Origin: Tomocerus qinae
Taxonomy: Eukaryota; Arthropoda; Collembola; Entomobryomorpha; Tomoceridae
Assembly (NCBI GenBank): GCA_020055645.1
Contig: CM034547.1
Span: 49,416,909 to 49,480,908, forward strand
Direction of reading: 5' to 3'
Length of the DNA: 64,000 nt
The first letter of the stretch is position 1. Each line of letters opens with the position of its first letter. Positions 37,207 to 52,100 of this stretch are shown piece by piece. A model generated the notes under the pieces. It was not told where the DNA came from. It saw only the letters and a program-made list of their open reading frames with translations, and made no database searches. The position numbers and the translations under genes were made by a program.

Positions 37207-40200
37207 AATTACTTGTCATTCATACTTTAATGTTGCAATGTCATAACAGCCATAACATGGAAATGTCACTTGAAGAGTTACCTTCGTGTAATAGTACTAA
37301 AGTACCAATTACACACCAATGTGAAGTGAAATAATGTTATTATTGCCGTCTGTTCAGATTGAAATGAAATTACGGAGTAATGTCATCAGTTTGTAAGTTA
37401 GTTATCCAAGAACTGCGAATTCTATTTGCGACACTTGCATTCTACTTGAACATCAATATCGCAAATGTAAACAAATATTATAAAACAAAACATTGCATAA
37501 AATCTCTATAGATTTTCGTTTTAAAATGTTCTGACATTATAATGTATATTTTACGCTTCCTAAGCTGAGTTTGTTAAGAGTGAATTAAACAGTAGCAGAT
37601 ATAAAGTCTTAAGCATCACCAACATACTAACAATACGTAGTTAATCAGTACAATATTAATATGACTAGGATTTTCATGAAAGTTAATGCACAGTGTTGAA
37701 TAACTTTAAGTCTCATGGGTTATATTGATACATGTAGAAAGTGTATGCATAGATATAGACTTGTCTTTTGTGAAATTCTCCTTCGTTTGGGTAGTTCATA
37801 TCGTCTCCTCGTGCTCGGGCATTCAAGTTCAAGTGAATGTGTTTGAGTTTTGGTTCTCGTGTCTCTTACATGAGAGCAGCAAGAGCTGTTTTCTGTTGGG
37901 CGCAACTAGAAAACGAAGGAAAGGGTTGCGTTCAGCTTCCACTACACGATTCTTGCCTGTAGCTATGTAGTCGTGGCAGTACGTTTGCTGAATCATAGAT
38001 CGAACACTTGTCCCTTTGTCTGCGTATCATACCAACTGACTATTTCACTCAAACTTTTACATGAGAAAATGTTACATGCAATGTTTAGACAGAGATTACG
38101 AATTTCCGATTTCTCATAGGGAGTTGTAAATTCTTTTTTGCGCTGTTTCTGTAATATGTATTGCTGAAGTCATTATTAACGATTTTAGAGCATAAAAATA
38201 AATTCGGATATATAAGCTAAACTATAAAAATTATGCATAGGAAACATTTAAAAAGTTTCTAACAAGTTTTCTCCTATTATATTTAGCTTAGAATTCAGAA
38301 AGATTCCCATGCAGGTAGTGATGCGTTAAATGCGGGTTTATTTTAAAACTGCTTCTTGACTCATGTATGAGCGATCTTTTTCCATGAGGTAAATTAGCTC
38401 GCGGCAACACATCTGAAACTGAAATAAAGGGGACTTGTTTAGCCTTTTTACGTGTATGTAGGATAATACTGAAGAAAATGATGTTATGTTGTTTAGTGTA
38501 GTAGTAGGTGATGTGTGTGTGTTGTTGTAAGTTAATATACCTTGCCCAGTTTTTAGTTGTTGTAATCCTAAGGCAGAGATAGTAGAATTCACCGGGGAAC
38601 TTAGGCTACTATCTGATGGACGAGATAGAATTAAAAGATGCACAGATTCAAATAGTAATACATACCTAGTGACTACTAGTACGTGGGATATTCATGTATT
38701 GAAGTAGGGAAACATACATGGACTGAATTTTACCTTTACAACTCTGCAGAGTACAGATAGTATTACCTGATTCTTACTACTTGAGTAGGTAATGTACTAA
38801 GAGTGAAGTATAGATGACTTCTAAGTTACATTGCATACTACTCAGATGTGTTGAGAATCATCACATATGAGACTGGAGGGAAAAGCAGGTGGAATGTAAC
38901 CTGTCGGTGGGGGAGGTTGGCCATTTACAAACCAAACTTACCTGCTTTTGGTTAACCTGGAGAGAAACAGACTTGGCTTTACCTGTGACTTTGACTAGCC
39001 CAAGCTAACCCAGCCAATATGTATGCAACAGAAACAGCAGTTCTTTCTGACGTGATGTGACTCACTATATATATTGCTACAAATGCACAAGGGACTAGTT
39101 CAAAATGTATTTCCAACTAATGCAATGATACGTATTATTTATAAGGAAAATCTTTACGCTACTTTGTATATAGCTTTTCAGATTATTTACATCTTATAGG
39201 TAAGTATAGCTTTACCCCATGTTATAGCTGTTGCCCTATACCATGCAATAGTTCATATGTCAGTCACGCTAACTATATAGGGCTACCAATAACACCAATA
39301 AATAGTTAATACCAAAATGAAAACGCAATCCACACGATATGTTCACAACTACACCTGGTACACCTGTCCTTTATAACTTGAAACCATGCATACCCGCCAA
39401 CCCATCTCCGTAGAGGTACTAAAATCTCGGTTACTAACCGCGTACTACTCCTACATACCTGGTACCTACTCTTTAATACATTGAAAAGTATTACATTTAT
39501 AAAACCTTAAATGTTTTGAATTGAATATATTACTTTTTAGTGAAGCCTAAAGGTTTGCATTTATATATAGCATATAATAATAATGCACTGCCGATAAACG
39601 TTTAATTTAAAGTAATCCTATGCTATCTGTCTATAGTAGCAAATAAAATATATAATTCGGTTATATTGTCTTTATAAATGTTAGGAGCTACTTAGTACTT
39701 CATATACTTGCATTCTCTACTTACCATTACCTTTATCTAGTAATTCTATTATACCTACCTCTGTTTTACTATTTGGTATAATAGGACGTAGCCTATTGTA
39801 GGATTTACTGGGATATTCTCAGTTGAGCTTTGCTATACTCTGTAGTACATAGAAAGGAAAGTGTAGCTTTGTATACAAACGGAGTTGTGTAGGCTAAGCT
39901 ACAGCTAAGGTAGGCAAAGGTAAATTAACTATGTGGGGAAGTATGAAATAACGTGCACCTTGCAATTGTAAGCGTAGCCGTGCATAGCTCATCCATAACA
40001 CAACAACAAATGCTTATTTCCATTAGCTCTTCAGATGTGCCCCAACACAGATCACATCACATCAGTCAAGAGCACCGTCTCCTGTAAGACGATACTTTGT
40101 CTTTTATTTGTTGTCTATTTATAAGGTGGTGTCGACCGGGTATTACTACTACCCAAACGCTACCACCAAGACCACCTAGAATCTTCGACTCGGTTATTTA

Positions 40201-42950
40201 ACTACATCGTAAATAATCACTTGCCAACTAAAGTACCGCCAGTGCCTTTATCTATTGAATTACATATAACTTCGTTTGATGTGTATTAAAATTAGGCATC
40301 GTGAAAAATTAAGTATCTCACTGTTCTATTAATAGTATATGTACTAAAAGGAAAGTTTGAGTACTAAATAGTGAATTGTAAGTGAGATTACAAAGCTCGA
40401 CAGAAATAGTATGATTATTATTTTACTGCACTCTGCAACGTGCGCCAAATGTCAAAACACATTTATAGATTTGTAGTTTCAGTGTCGGTGACAGTGCAGT
40501 GCTGGCTCATGTTTTCTTGAAACGAGCAGCATAGGATTTGTGTAGGCCGAAATGAATGTTTACATTTGAATTATAAAGTGAAATTCTCTACACACCTACA
40601 GCCATACGCTCACATTCCCTCGCACTACTTACTCTCCTGCGAAGATATTCAAAAATTTATTAGAATTGGGCATCTAGCAAATAACTACGTGCGCGGATCA
40701 TATTTTTGATGTTGACATTGAATTTAATGTCTTCATGAGGATTCATAAGTACAGTTTCAACATATATTATTCACACTGCGACCTAGTTGCAAGAAGGACA
40801 AGTAAACAATATTAATAAGATACGCAAATAACACAAACACTATCTGCTCGTATAATAAACCTAATTGTAAATGGAGCAGACAGATTTTATTTATTTACAT
40901 TTGTGTCTGTTATCGTTGTAAATTGATTCGATTATAGCGAAGTGTGTCGTTTGTTATGAATCGTTAAAGGTGTATGGCTCTTTTAAAGTTTCTGTTTCTA
41001 TTGACAAGATTGGATTAACCTTATTGTTACAGTAATTCCATAGCATGATAAAAGTGTAGTAATCTTTTGTGTAGTTTGGATATTTGTTATTATTGTGTCT
41101 TACATTAGTTAACTATTGTAAGGTGAATTATTGTTTTCTGTTACGATACAATGGATTAAACCGGCGACAAAACATATTACATAGATTCTTCTGTATGTAT
41201 TCACAAACTTACAAACAGTAAAACAGATCTATAGTTCGGCATTAATTTACTGTTGTTACATTTATTTGCTGTGTTCGTTATATCTCTCCAGGTAGAAATG
41301 TGGGTAAGGTGCACTGTGAAAAGTGTATGTTAGTTCATGATTGAAATCTAAGGTGGATAAGCTGTCGGATCAAAGTATACAAATACGGATTTAGTTTTCA
41401 AATTGAAGTGAAAGTGTTGCTGTGGTGGAAAAATAGTTTTTTGAGTGAATAGTGTGAAGTGCATGGAACTAGTGAATACAAGATTTACACTTGGATTTAA
41501 TCTGCCGTCCCTTTATGTAAGTTTTCATTTTGCTCTCCGATTTTGATTCATGTGTAGGTATCAAATCTCAATCATATTTGATTTGGGCTCATCAGGACAA
41601 ACACTTTAGTTTCAAATTTCTAATTCTGCTGTGAACCAAGCAATGTTCCATCTTCAATATAAAGTTATTTTCGGATTTGGTTTAAACCATCAGGAAATAT
41701 TGAGTTTGAAAATGGTAGCCAATTTTCATGTGAGTGAAGCTTGAGAAGCTTAACTCTCTATCGGTACTTTTATTAAATTTATGTCATTAGACATTGGTTT
41801 CCAGAAACCATACTTATAGAATAAGGAATTGCTTTTAACCATAGCCGTTTGTTATGTGGCTATTGCGTTTTAGGAATCATTGCCTCCAAACCAAGTTTAA
41901 TTTCGAAAATAACCCATCTCAAGGTTTGTCATCGAAAAATGCGAGTATAACTTAAGCCTGTAAGTGAAGAATCAAGCAGAATTGAGCTGTGCTCTCAAGT
42001 TACTAAGTAATTGTCATTTATTCATGAAGCAAAATATTCTTAGGAAGTAGGTATAAGTATATGTATTCCAAAATCCAATAAAACGAAATAGAAGAACTAG
42101 GAATGTAGAGCTAGTCATAGGTACTTGTTTGGGTTGAAGAATTAGATTACGGAACTTATTCGGTTTATTCATACTGCTTTTTCTTGATGGTGGTCGTAAA
42201 TACGAGCTGAGCACAGTTTCTTATCACAATAGGATATTCAAAAGGATTTTATTTTGCTGAACAAATAAAGTAGGAATAGATGCAGATAGAATATTTCGAA
42301 GCAAGCTCGGTAAATACAGTGGCAATTCCCTCTTGTATGAACTTAAATAAGATTTTGAGATTTATATTACTTACAGTGAGAAACGTAGTTAAATTCAAAC
42401 GTAAATTGCAAGCTATAATATTCTTTTCAAGGCAAATCTATTTTGCCTGAAAACATTTGCGACACAAAAATGAACATGGCAGAAACATCAATTTAACGAG
42501 TTGACTAGAAAAGAAGTCATTTCCTCTTTCTCGAAGAAACAGATACCTTAATAACGTTAACTGTACAAGTTTCACTAACTGTACTTCTATTCAGCAATGA
42601 TCTAATAAACCTCAATCATATTTATCGATGCTCTGAACGTTTTCATGCTCTTTCTAAATGTTCCTTTAGTAATCCCGTCCTCATTGCCAAAGTCAATGAA
42701 ACGTAAACTTTAAGAGAATGTGTTCAAGTTCAAACGTATTGAGATAAGCACAGTCTTTGTACATAATTGCCTATCTGTGATGATAATAGAATAGGTTCCT
42801 GGTAATTTTAATCATCATTTGTGAACTTCTATATTCCTTATGAACAACTTTGAACAAAAGATTAAGTGTTGAATATTTTTTTGGATTAATGCTTCTTAAA
42901 AAGGCTAGGTATGCTATGTTCAAATGCCCACGTGTATAATAAAATGTCCA

Positions 42951-42966
42951 AAGGAAGGAAGGAAGG
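42951..42966. repeat. (AAGG)4 microsatellite
   Basis: Four perfect AAGG units. Confidence 0.9.
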
Positions 42967-45900
42967 CGTTTAATATTTCGCGAGGGTCAGACCGTGAAAC
43001 AATATGAACAATTGTACAGAAGTTTGCTGAAATTTTGACATTGAGCATATCTTAACTTCCACATTAAACTTGTGTGTATATTTCATTGTGAATAAAGTAG
43101 GAATTGAGATTTATGATAGCTTAGGTATTTACGCTGCACAAACGCGAACGAAACTGAAAACAATTACCAGAGTCTCTCAACCATAAGTAAATACTACACA
43201 TACTTCGTTTACTAACTTGAGAAACTCTAACAAATGAGATTCGCATACTTATTTATGTTATGACAATGATACTGTACTGTTGCATGATGAGCGACTGCTT
43301 TTATTCTCTACAGGTTTGCTATCACATGTTTTCCAATTTTACTTGATAGTATATTTCGTATCTCAGAAGAAATACGAAAGCTAATATTGAAGCAATTTAT
43401 GTAATTCCATTTGGTAGAATATTGGTAATTTATTTATGGTTTACTGTGGAGAAGCCTATATTATTTCTATTGTTCTATATTATTATGGATTGAAGTTCGA
43501 AGCACAGAAGATGTAGTGCATGGCATAGAAAGCAATTACCTATTAAATTTTCTAAAAAAACTAAATTCCAACGATATTTTCTATAAGTATGGTATTACGC
43601 AGTACGCGAGCCAAGCCTAATACTTTAAAAATAGTTAGCGATAAGGACAAAAAGATATGTCCTTTGTAGGTAAGGTGGGTAAGGTAAGTTAAAAGTTAAA
43701 TATAAGAGGCGCCGGTAAACATTAGGTAAAGGAGTGAAGGAACGAAAGGATATCCGTTTCTTAGGTGTATCATACGATAATGGAGGGAAGTGAGAGTAGG
43801 GATAGTATACGCATAGTATACAATAAATGTTTTGTTTTATAAGATTGTAGTTTTCCAGCAAAATGGTATAGTAGTGGCAAGCAAGGTAGAACATGTAATA
43901 TATCTTAGGTGGGTAAGTTCTTACGTAAAGGATAGAAAAACTAGGGAATCTTTAGAGATGCCTTGCCTGACTATATGCTAATTCTATACGTAGAATATTA
44001 TATAGTTGTTCAGTCAGTCAGCATTGCTGTAATGCAGTACATAGTAGACACAGGTAGTTTGGTCGTACGTATTGCGCCTGAAGTTAATAGTTGTTGAGAT
44101 TTAGCTAAAAAAGCTGGAGGGCTAGTCTGGTTGGTATGCTTGTGTTATTCTGTCTGCCAGGTATACTATAATGATGGTTTAGACTCTCCGAGTTCGTGTA
44201 TAATATTGGACTGGACATATATCTTGTATTACAGAACACACATATATAAGAACATACACATTAAAGAATCTCATCCAATCCCACTGACTGTCTACTTCAA
44301 GTAAACCTTAACTTTAACTGCCTACACCGGTCGTATGCATGCTCCCTTGTACTCCATTCCATCGTCACATTATTGTCTACCCGTTTCTGTAGCGTAAATG
44401 TATTGAAAGTAAAGCCACCAGAGCTGTGGAGTGCTACTATACTGGTTCGTATAGTAGAACAAGGCACTACTAGGAGTCAAACTGAACCAGCCCGAATGAA
44501 ATGAAGTATGAATGCATTTATTTAGTTTTTGTTTCTAATTTTTTGTTGCTCTCGCTGACTGAATTGTGTGTTGAACCTGGACAGACATGGCGTCCTATGT
44601 ACTTGTACTATGTAGTAGTATTTCTTACGTTACTCTTACCTGTGAGTTTTGTGTGCATGAGCTGAAGAAGAAAATTAAGCAAGGGTTGTCTTACACTTTG
44701 CTATACATTTATGTCTGCAATACAAAATACGATGTGTATGTAGGTACCTACTATGTATGTACTATGTCTAAGTTCATAATATAAGATACGATAACTTTTA
44801 TATTATTAAATATTTTATTATGGTCCAGACAGATTTTCAAGCATATACTAACATAAATTCTTATTTTCTATGCTAGCATTATACGATATAGACTACTTAA
44901 AATTTACTACGTTACCATTACATTGTTTCTGATATGAATATCACAAGCTGTACGTGTATGGATTATGTTATAACACATTCATTAAATTCCGAGGCTGATC
45001 CGACTGCAGTACAAAGACAGTATCATTTCGTAGTCAAGAAGAGAATTGTTCAATAAAACTCAATCATAAAAGTTCGATGGAAATTTATGCATTGGTTATG
45101 AAATTATATTATGTTCGGAGGTTCTGAGTCAGTCAATTCAAATGGCAGAGTGTTTTTGAGCTGTGGGAATGATTGGACTTGTGTTGAGTTGATATCCAGT
45201 CTGGTGGAGCAGAAACCCTGTAACGAACAACATTTAAGTCAGGAGTTGCATTTTTTTATTCGTGTATTTAAATGATGCTACTGTTCATGGAAGTTTTATA
45301 TAACACTCCACATGCATAATAGAGTTGAATACCTATGCATGGTTAAGAGGAGAAGGAGAATAAAAGCATCATAATAGTACAAGACACGACACAGCGAAAC
45401 AAGGCAGAGGGTGAAATTACAAGAAAAGAAGTATATATTTACTCCACCTTGTACTATAATGTAATATGCATTATGTTGCCAATTAAGCTTCTGTGTATCG
45501 AATTGAAGGCATTGCAGTGCAAGTGCTCTGGCATAAATGAAAGGAAAGCATGGTTGCTATTATCAAGTAGGCAATAAGAATAAGATTGCCTTACTTTCCT
45601 AACCTCCCTTCTCTAGTTTTTCGATTCAGGTTCAGTTCATCTTCAATTTTTAAATGTTCCTATCTGAAGTAGAACTTGCATGCATTTGTAGCGTTGAAAT
45701 ATTACTATACATTATTCCTTGCTTGGGTATTACAATATATATGGTTATTACTGTATTGAATATTTTTATGAAACAAACATCTACTATACTCTATAGCGTA
45801 ATCATCTTATTATTACTACACACAATTCGAATTTGCTCTTATACTAATGCAAACACTTGGATTGACTTAAGTGACTTGACTTGTACGTTTGCAACCTGTT

Positions 45901-46518
45901 CGACAACTGAGTATGAAAAGTCTACTATAGTAGAATAAGGTTTATGTAGTACACTAGTAAATGGGTTCTCTGCTGAAGATATGGAGAAAAAGCTTGTCCT
46001 CAATTCCAATTTTTGGGTTAACATGTATGTTTAACTTCTCCTTCAACGCTTACAAAACAATATGCAGTGCATATGTGATATGCTGCACAGAGCACAGATA
46101 TCTGATATAATACCGTGCTACATTTTCCTCTCTGTTCCGACATAATACTAAGGAGCATATACAAGCATCCTTCTATTTTCTGTTTTGTATATTGTAGACG
46201 TGCTTAATACTACAAACAGTATCATCCTGAGTTATCTTCTCTGAATTGTGTTACTACACACGAGTTCTATCTATATTAAATAAAAATTTGTGAAAAATGC
46301 TAGTAGAGTACGTATAGATAGATAGTGCATAGGATTTTCCTATAATTTTATTTTACTTGAGATATAAATGAAAGCGAAGATGAAGAAACCAAAGAAAATT
46401 GTAGATTTATTATGCTGGGTAGAAATCTCTAGAGAGCCGCCTGTCTTCTCTCAGAGAATTTTGAAAGCTAAGAAAACTTGACCCAATAATGTGTTAGTGT
46501 TAGTTATGTAAGATACTG

Positions 46519-46725
46519 ATGGATGACCCAGCTCGTTATTTTCCCATTACTGGCACACAGAAGTTGTTGGTAATTGATGGCGACCACTGGAACCGAACTG
46601 ACGGAACATTTTTCTCATCTCGTTATATACAACTTACAATCAGTTCTTTGCTCGAAATGAAACAAAATTTTACTTACAGAAAGTATGTCAAAAGTATACA
46701 AGAATCAACTGACCCTTGCTTCTAG
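46519..46725 (+). CDS. Small coding-like ORF of unknown function inside intron C-D
   Basis: ATG to TAG, 68 codons. The peptide reads MDDPARYFPITGTQKLLVI, DGDHWNRTDGTFFSSRYIQL, then TISSLLEMKQNFTYRKYV and ends STDPCF. G+C is higher than in the flanks, and several residues costly to get by chance (Trp, Asp-Gly-Asp, Asn-Arg-Thr) cluster in the first half. The open frame extends only five codons upstream of the ATG, so there is no long missing N-terminus. It may be a small gene, an unspliced exon (a GTAATT in frame at 46569 could be a donor), or chance. I recognise no family. Confidence 0.22.
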   Translation: MDDPARYFPITGTQKLLVIDGDHWNRTDGTFFSSRYIQLTISSLLEMKQNFTYRKYVKSIQESTDPCF

Positions 46726-49120
46726 ACATTTACGAGTCTTTCTAATTTCAATACCTCCAACTTCATCTAATCTTTAGAAAGCCTGAATAAGCTCGTAATG
46801 ACAAAACACAACTATTTAAATGACTTGTCCTGTTTTTCTAAAAGCATTCGTTCTTAAGTATCATTAGTTTGTTTTGGAATGCCGAGTTATTGTGGTTTGA
46901 TAATCTTAGAATACTATTGCCACTTTCAACAAATTCAATCTAATAATCGCTAGTAATGTAGCTATGTATTTAATGTATATTTGCATTCATGCATTTAAAT
47001 CCAAGAGCTGAGGAATGTACTTAAAGGTCTTAATAGTAAAGAATGCAACTTAGTAAATCAAGATATCTTAACTACCAAGACACACTTATATACTTCTTGC
47101 TTCCTATATATAATTCCTGTAATATCATTTCATTGCATATTTATTGCAGATAATGAACCAGTGTGAAAGAATGATGCACTTGGTTGAACTTGCAACTATT
47201 CACTTACATTAATGTGGGGTATGGTTCTTTTCTTGCATGTACTTATGTCCTCGTCCGTCCTGTAATGTATATAGCCTTGATGTTAATATGATACAATGTG
47301 AGTGATTTAGTAGGCAACAATACTACAAGAATGCTTGTGTACTAATGAACATACTTTGCAGCTCATAGTATACCTCTATCAAAGTTACAGAAGCATGACA
47401 TAATTGACCAAGATAAACACATCTCCTCTTTGCATTCCTTTCTCATCTGACAAATTTTTTATTGAATATTTAATGTACAAAATACTAACTTACGCCACTA
47501 TTGCTGGAGATGCCTATATTACAACGGAGAATGTAGAAGATTTTTTTCTGCATAACAAATTGTAAATAACGTGAAATATTGTAATTTAATTTTAATAATT
47601 TCAATCAGCAATAGGCTGTAACTCTTTGGCTGTAATCATCTAAGAAAGTTATCTTTGGTTAGTGTAGTGATACTTAGGGTAGTACTTAGTTCTATGGGAT
47701 AGGAGAATTGTTATCGTCACTAAAAATCATGCACAGCAGTTCTTACAACAATAGATTTATAGTCACTAAGGATTTAACAAAGATGTGCGACTGCTACTGC
47801 ATTGTGTTATTTAGCAAAGCGTTGAGTTGAGTGAATGTCTTGGCCTGCGAACAGCAAAGGAATGAAATCCGGTTTCACAGTCAAGTTAGGCCGAGCCTAT
47901 TTTACCGAGTGAGTCTCATCGGTAGTCTGATTTGCTTCACTTCCCTTGCCTTGACGTTTATGCAATTTGATATGAATTTGAATTGAAACCGGACTGAAGC
48001 GCTGACAATTAGGTAGGATGAAGAACAAGGAAAAGGCTTTCAGCAATTTCTTTTCCATTAAGAAAATATTGTAGTGTCCAGTCAGAGTTGAATAAAATAA
48101 AGCAAGTAAACCACTGAGGAAAACTAACAATTAGATTGAATAAAGTAGGTAGGCACCTGCAGTAAATTACGTAGGGACATGAATTACCATTTATGACTTT
48201 TTAGCTGCGTTGGATTAAAGTGGATTCTATTTAGCTACAGGTTTTTCTGGTGCCAGCTCATGAAGCTGATTCAGTATTCATAAAGGTGTGTAGTTGTACA
48301 GTGTGGTGAGTTTAGTAGAGCTACATACTTTAGAGAAAGATTAACCATTGTGTAACTTAGGTTAATGCAAAGTTATTAGATTAAGGAAGTCAACATAAAA
48401 AAGTCTAATAGCAAGAGTAAAGTAAAGCGCATTGCATAACTCAAATGTATTTTTGTGATGTAGCTGACTTTGTACTACACTTACTCATGTTCAGAGTCTT
48501 GATGGCAATGTTTAACTGAATGCATGATATTTATTATGATATTATTAAGTGAACACAATAAGTTGTAGTAAGCACTGGGTGCCTCCTTTCATCTTGCCAA
48601 CTATGCCAACTCTTAGCTCATGCAATGAGTTGTGAGAATATTGGTGTCGAGTTCAGTTCATTCCAGTCTTGCTGAGACTCAAGACCAACCCAGAGGATAG
48701 TCAGGTCAAGTTTAAAAAATATTATGTTTGCTTTAGCTTTTTATTATTGTGTGTTACGAAGACATTTTGTTATGAACGTATTATACTTAGGTATCCAACA
48801 GAATAATTAGGTAAGTAACCTTATTCAAGGTTTTATTCATTCCTCCCTCACACGTAAGGAGGTGTGATGCTTTCACATAACTTTACCCAGGCTCATCTTG
48901 ATTGAAAATAATAACTAACCTTACAGCAATAGAAAAAGATACCAAGAAAGCAATTATTAGTTACGCCTATACTTTAATAGCAATGACTAATGAATAATGA
49001 CACGATTGATAACAAACAGTAACTTTAACTTTGCACTTAGTTGCTTTCTTTTATTTAATGATGTATTTCTATCTGTCTGTATTTGGTATTAGGTGATTCG
49101 TGCGTGTACCGGTATATGAA

Positions 49121-49132
49121 ATATATATATAT
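49121..49132. repeat. (AT)6 microsatellite
   Basis: Six perfect AT units. Confidence 0.85.
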
Positions 49133-52100
49133 GTGCTGTCTGGTTTTATTTCTTAATGACATAGGTAGTAAAAGTCCCGTTCGTTTTCTAGTGATGAATT
49201 TTTTTTGAATTTTGTTATATAGTTTGATATTTTGCCAATCTTCCAATAAGGCCTAACCGTAATCTGTTTGATTACGATGATGATACACATACGTATTTAT
49301 TTATCTACTTATATTGGTCGTCCATTAGGAAGAAAAATAAACTATTCCCCATGATTTGTAGTTTGTTAGTAGCTGATACAAATTGATCTGTTTTTATGTA
49401 GCTTAAAGATCTCATTCTATAACTTCAACACAGCAAACAAAACTGCATTATAAACGTACTTCTAGATTTTGTAAGCTAAGTGATTGGTGTTGTATTATTA
49501 TTGATGCTTTCACTCCAATCATTATTTCAAACAGCAACAATTGGCAATTCTATGCAGCAATTTTAACATTTTATGCAGTACATAAGTATTCTTAAAGTAT
49601 TCTAATTTGTTTGCTGAAATTATTGTTGCTGGCTGTAAATCATAAGTTTGCGAGTTGTAGAGCATAATTTTACACAAAATTAAAATAGTTCAATGTTTGC
49701 AATTACCCTTACAGTAAGTGGAACGCAATTCTTTATTGATTGCTCACATATGTGCAACATGAAACTTTGAGTGTAATGCAAACCGAAGACTTTATGTACA
49801 TTAGGTTGGGTTAAAGAAAGCTCAAAACGAAATGGTAACTTTAATGCGTATATTATACGCAAACTTATGTGGGTTTAACTGAAAATGTGGTGTGCTTATG
49901 ATGGCTGACTGTTACATTTGTAATCTAGGTATGTAAATCTTCCCTTAAGATAGTGACTAAGAATACCATGTGGTGTGATTTATGAATTATGACAGATGCT
50001 GGATGCCAAAGGTTAAACTAAATCCGGTCGGATTTAACGAAATAGCATGCACATAAATATTTCCAAAGTTAGCTGGCTATCTAAGTAAGTACAACATTCG
50101 TATGCAAAATCAGATCTACTTTTCCCTAACTTCAATTTACAGATAGCGATGAACTTTTTACTACTCTCATCTCACGAATATGTAATTAATTCTCGTTAGG
50201 TACGGATGATTTGATTGAATTGTGTATAGAGAATAGTATGCAAGTTTCTCTAGTAGCTGATTTGAAGTAACTAATTATCAACATGCAGTAGGTAACTGCT
50301 ACTTACAAACTTACTACCTTTTGACCAAACTTTGGTTTGGCCTGCTTTACTAGGGCTCACCTACTTTAATTTACCTTTAGCAATAAAGTTCTAACTTTCA
50401 ACATTATAGAGTAGGCAGTATAGCCTACTAGTCAGCTATAATCCATCCCCTTCTTACTAAAAACTTCTAAATTAATTAGCCTCTGTCTCAGTCTAATTAA
50501 ATAAGTTTCAATTTGATTAGTTTGAGTCCTTTCACGTTCTCACTTTTTCCCTCATCGACCAAAAATGATCTCACTGCCACAATTTAAGCAGATTTAAGGA
50601 ATTCATATTCATGAAAGGATGTGGAAGATCTATTTCCATGTAATTGGTAATTTATATGCTAGTAGTTTATCTTAGGAAATACCTATCTGTATACCTAAAC
50701 CTGGTTAACAATCAGTACAGATATTATAAAGTGATGATAAGTTTAATGCGGAAAGAACTAGTGCTATTTTTCATTGACAAAATATTTCAAGTTGATATTT
50801 TAACCAACGAGACTGCTGTAAGATTGAGTAAAAGGGTAAATATTTAATTTAACGGTTTCGTCAGGGTAGTACAGTACACACTTAGATATTATGTCGAAAA
50901 TTGCAAGAACCCGTTGGATTACAATAGTTAGAGTTGTAATATATAAAATGTAGTCAACATTACTATAATTCCCTAGTTCGCGTAGATATTAGAAGTAATA
51001 GTGGTTGAATCCACAAGAAGCCTAAAGCCAATCTACTTTCTCTAGCGCACAATTAATTAGGCTTTAAGTAATACTATTAGATGTGCAATGCATTTACTTG
51101 CGTTTAAATTTTTTTATCTGCAGAATATCTTGCCATATTGTTTTCTACCGAAAAGTGCAGATGCAATGACATAAAATTAAAATAGACTTTGAATGGAATA
51201 TGTGCGAGTGTACAATAGTGTATGCAATTTTGATAAAGTAGTAAAGTTTAAATGTGGGGCTGTGCATCTGGTTGAGGGAAACAGTTGGTATGAATGAAAT
51301 AAAGCTGATAAATGACATAATAAAGTTGGCAAAACAGTAGTAACGTATAAATACATATGCAAGAAAGCATTGAAGGTTGCAATAAATAATTTCTGTAGAT
51401 GTATGGTGCAGGGTAGTGAGTCAAGTGAGTGTATGTAGGGACAACAGTAGAAAATAAATATAGAAAAGGTTCCAGGAAAACCAGCCAAAAGCGATAGAGA
51501 GCGGCGTTTTGTGCAAGTTGTTCTTGCTCGGTTCAATGCGGTTCAACTTCTGACTTGAGTTCTGATTTCGTTTTAGTTAGAAGCAAGTGAAGTCTGAAGG
51601 ATCTTCCGCTCTGCTCTTCATCTCTTGATGCGATATGTACTACGTTATGCAAAAGTTTGGCTCAACTACCCGCCTCCTTCCTCTATACTTTCTTCAGTCT
51701 CTTGGTTGGGTTTAGTTACAGATAAATACTAGTACATCGTCCTTTTCTATGTCTGTACATCAGACAGATAGCATTTTCTGGTAGGCATGCAGATAGATTT
51801 GCTTTGGGTGAGTATCTGTTTGCATAAGAAGAAAGATATAAACTTAAAAGTCAGCTCAAGACAAGATTTCAGTTTCTTTGTCTATGTACTATATATGCTC
51901 TACTTTTAGTTGGCAATCGTTTCTTGTCTACTATCCTGTATCTCAATGTAAAAACTTTAAAACTAAACTGTAAACTTAAGCATGAACAAACCTGAGGCAC
52001 TTAAACTTAACTTCCTCCTCGACTTCTTGCTTCGCTTGTCAGACACATTCAACATTCGGTTTGGATTTCGGATCACACGTAAATATATATTCTTTAGGGT

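Noticed and set aside
51177-51536. 119-codon minus-strand open frame rich in Leu, Phe and Ser
   Set aside because: By a rough stop-frequency estimate one to three frames this long are expected by chance on six frames. No codon bias or splice evidence.
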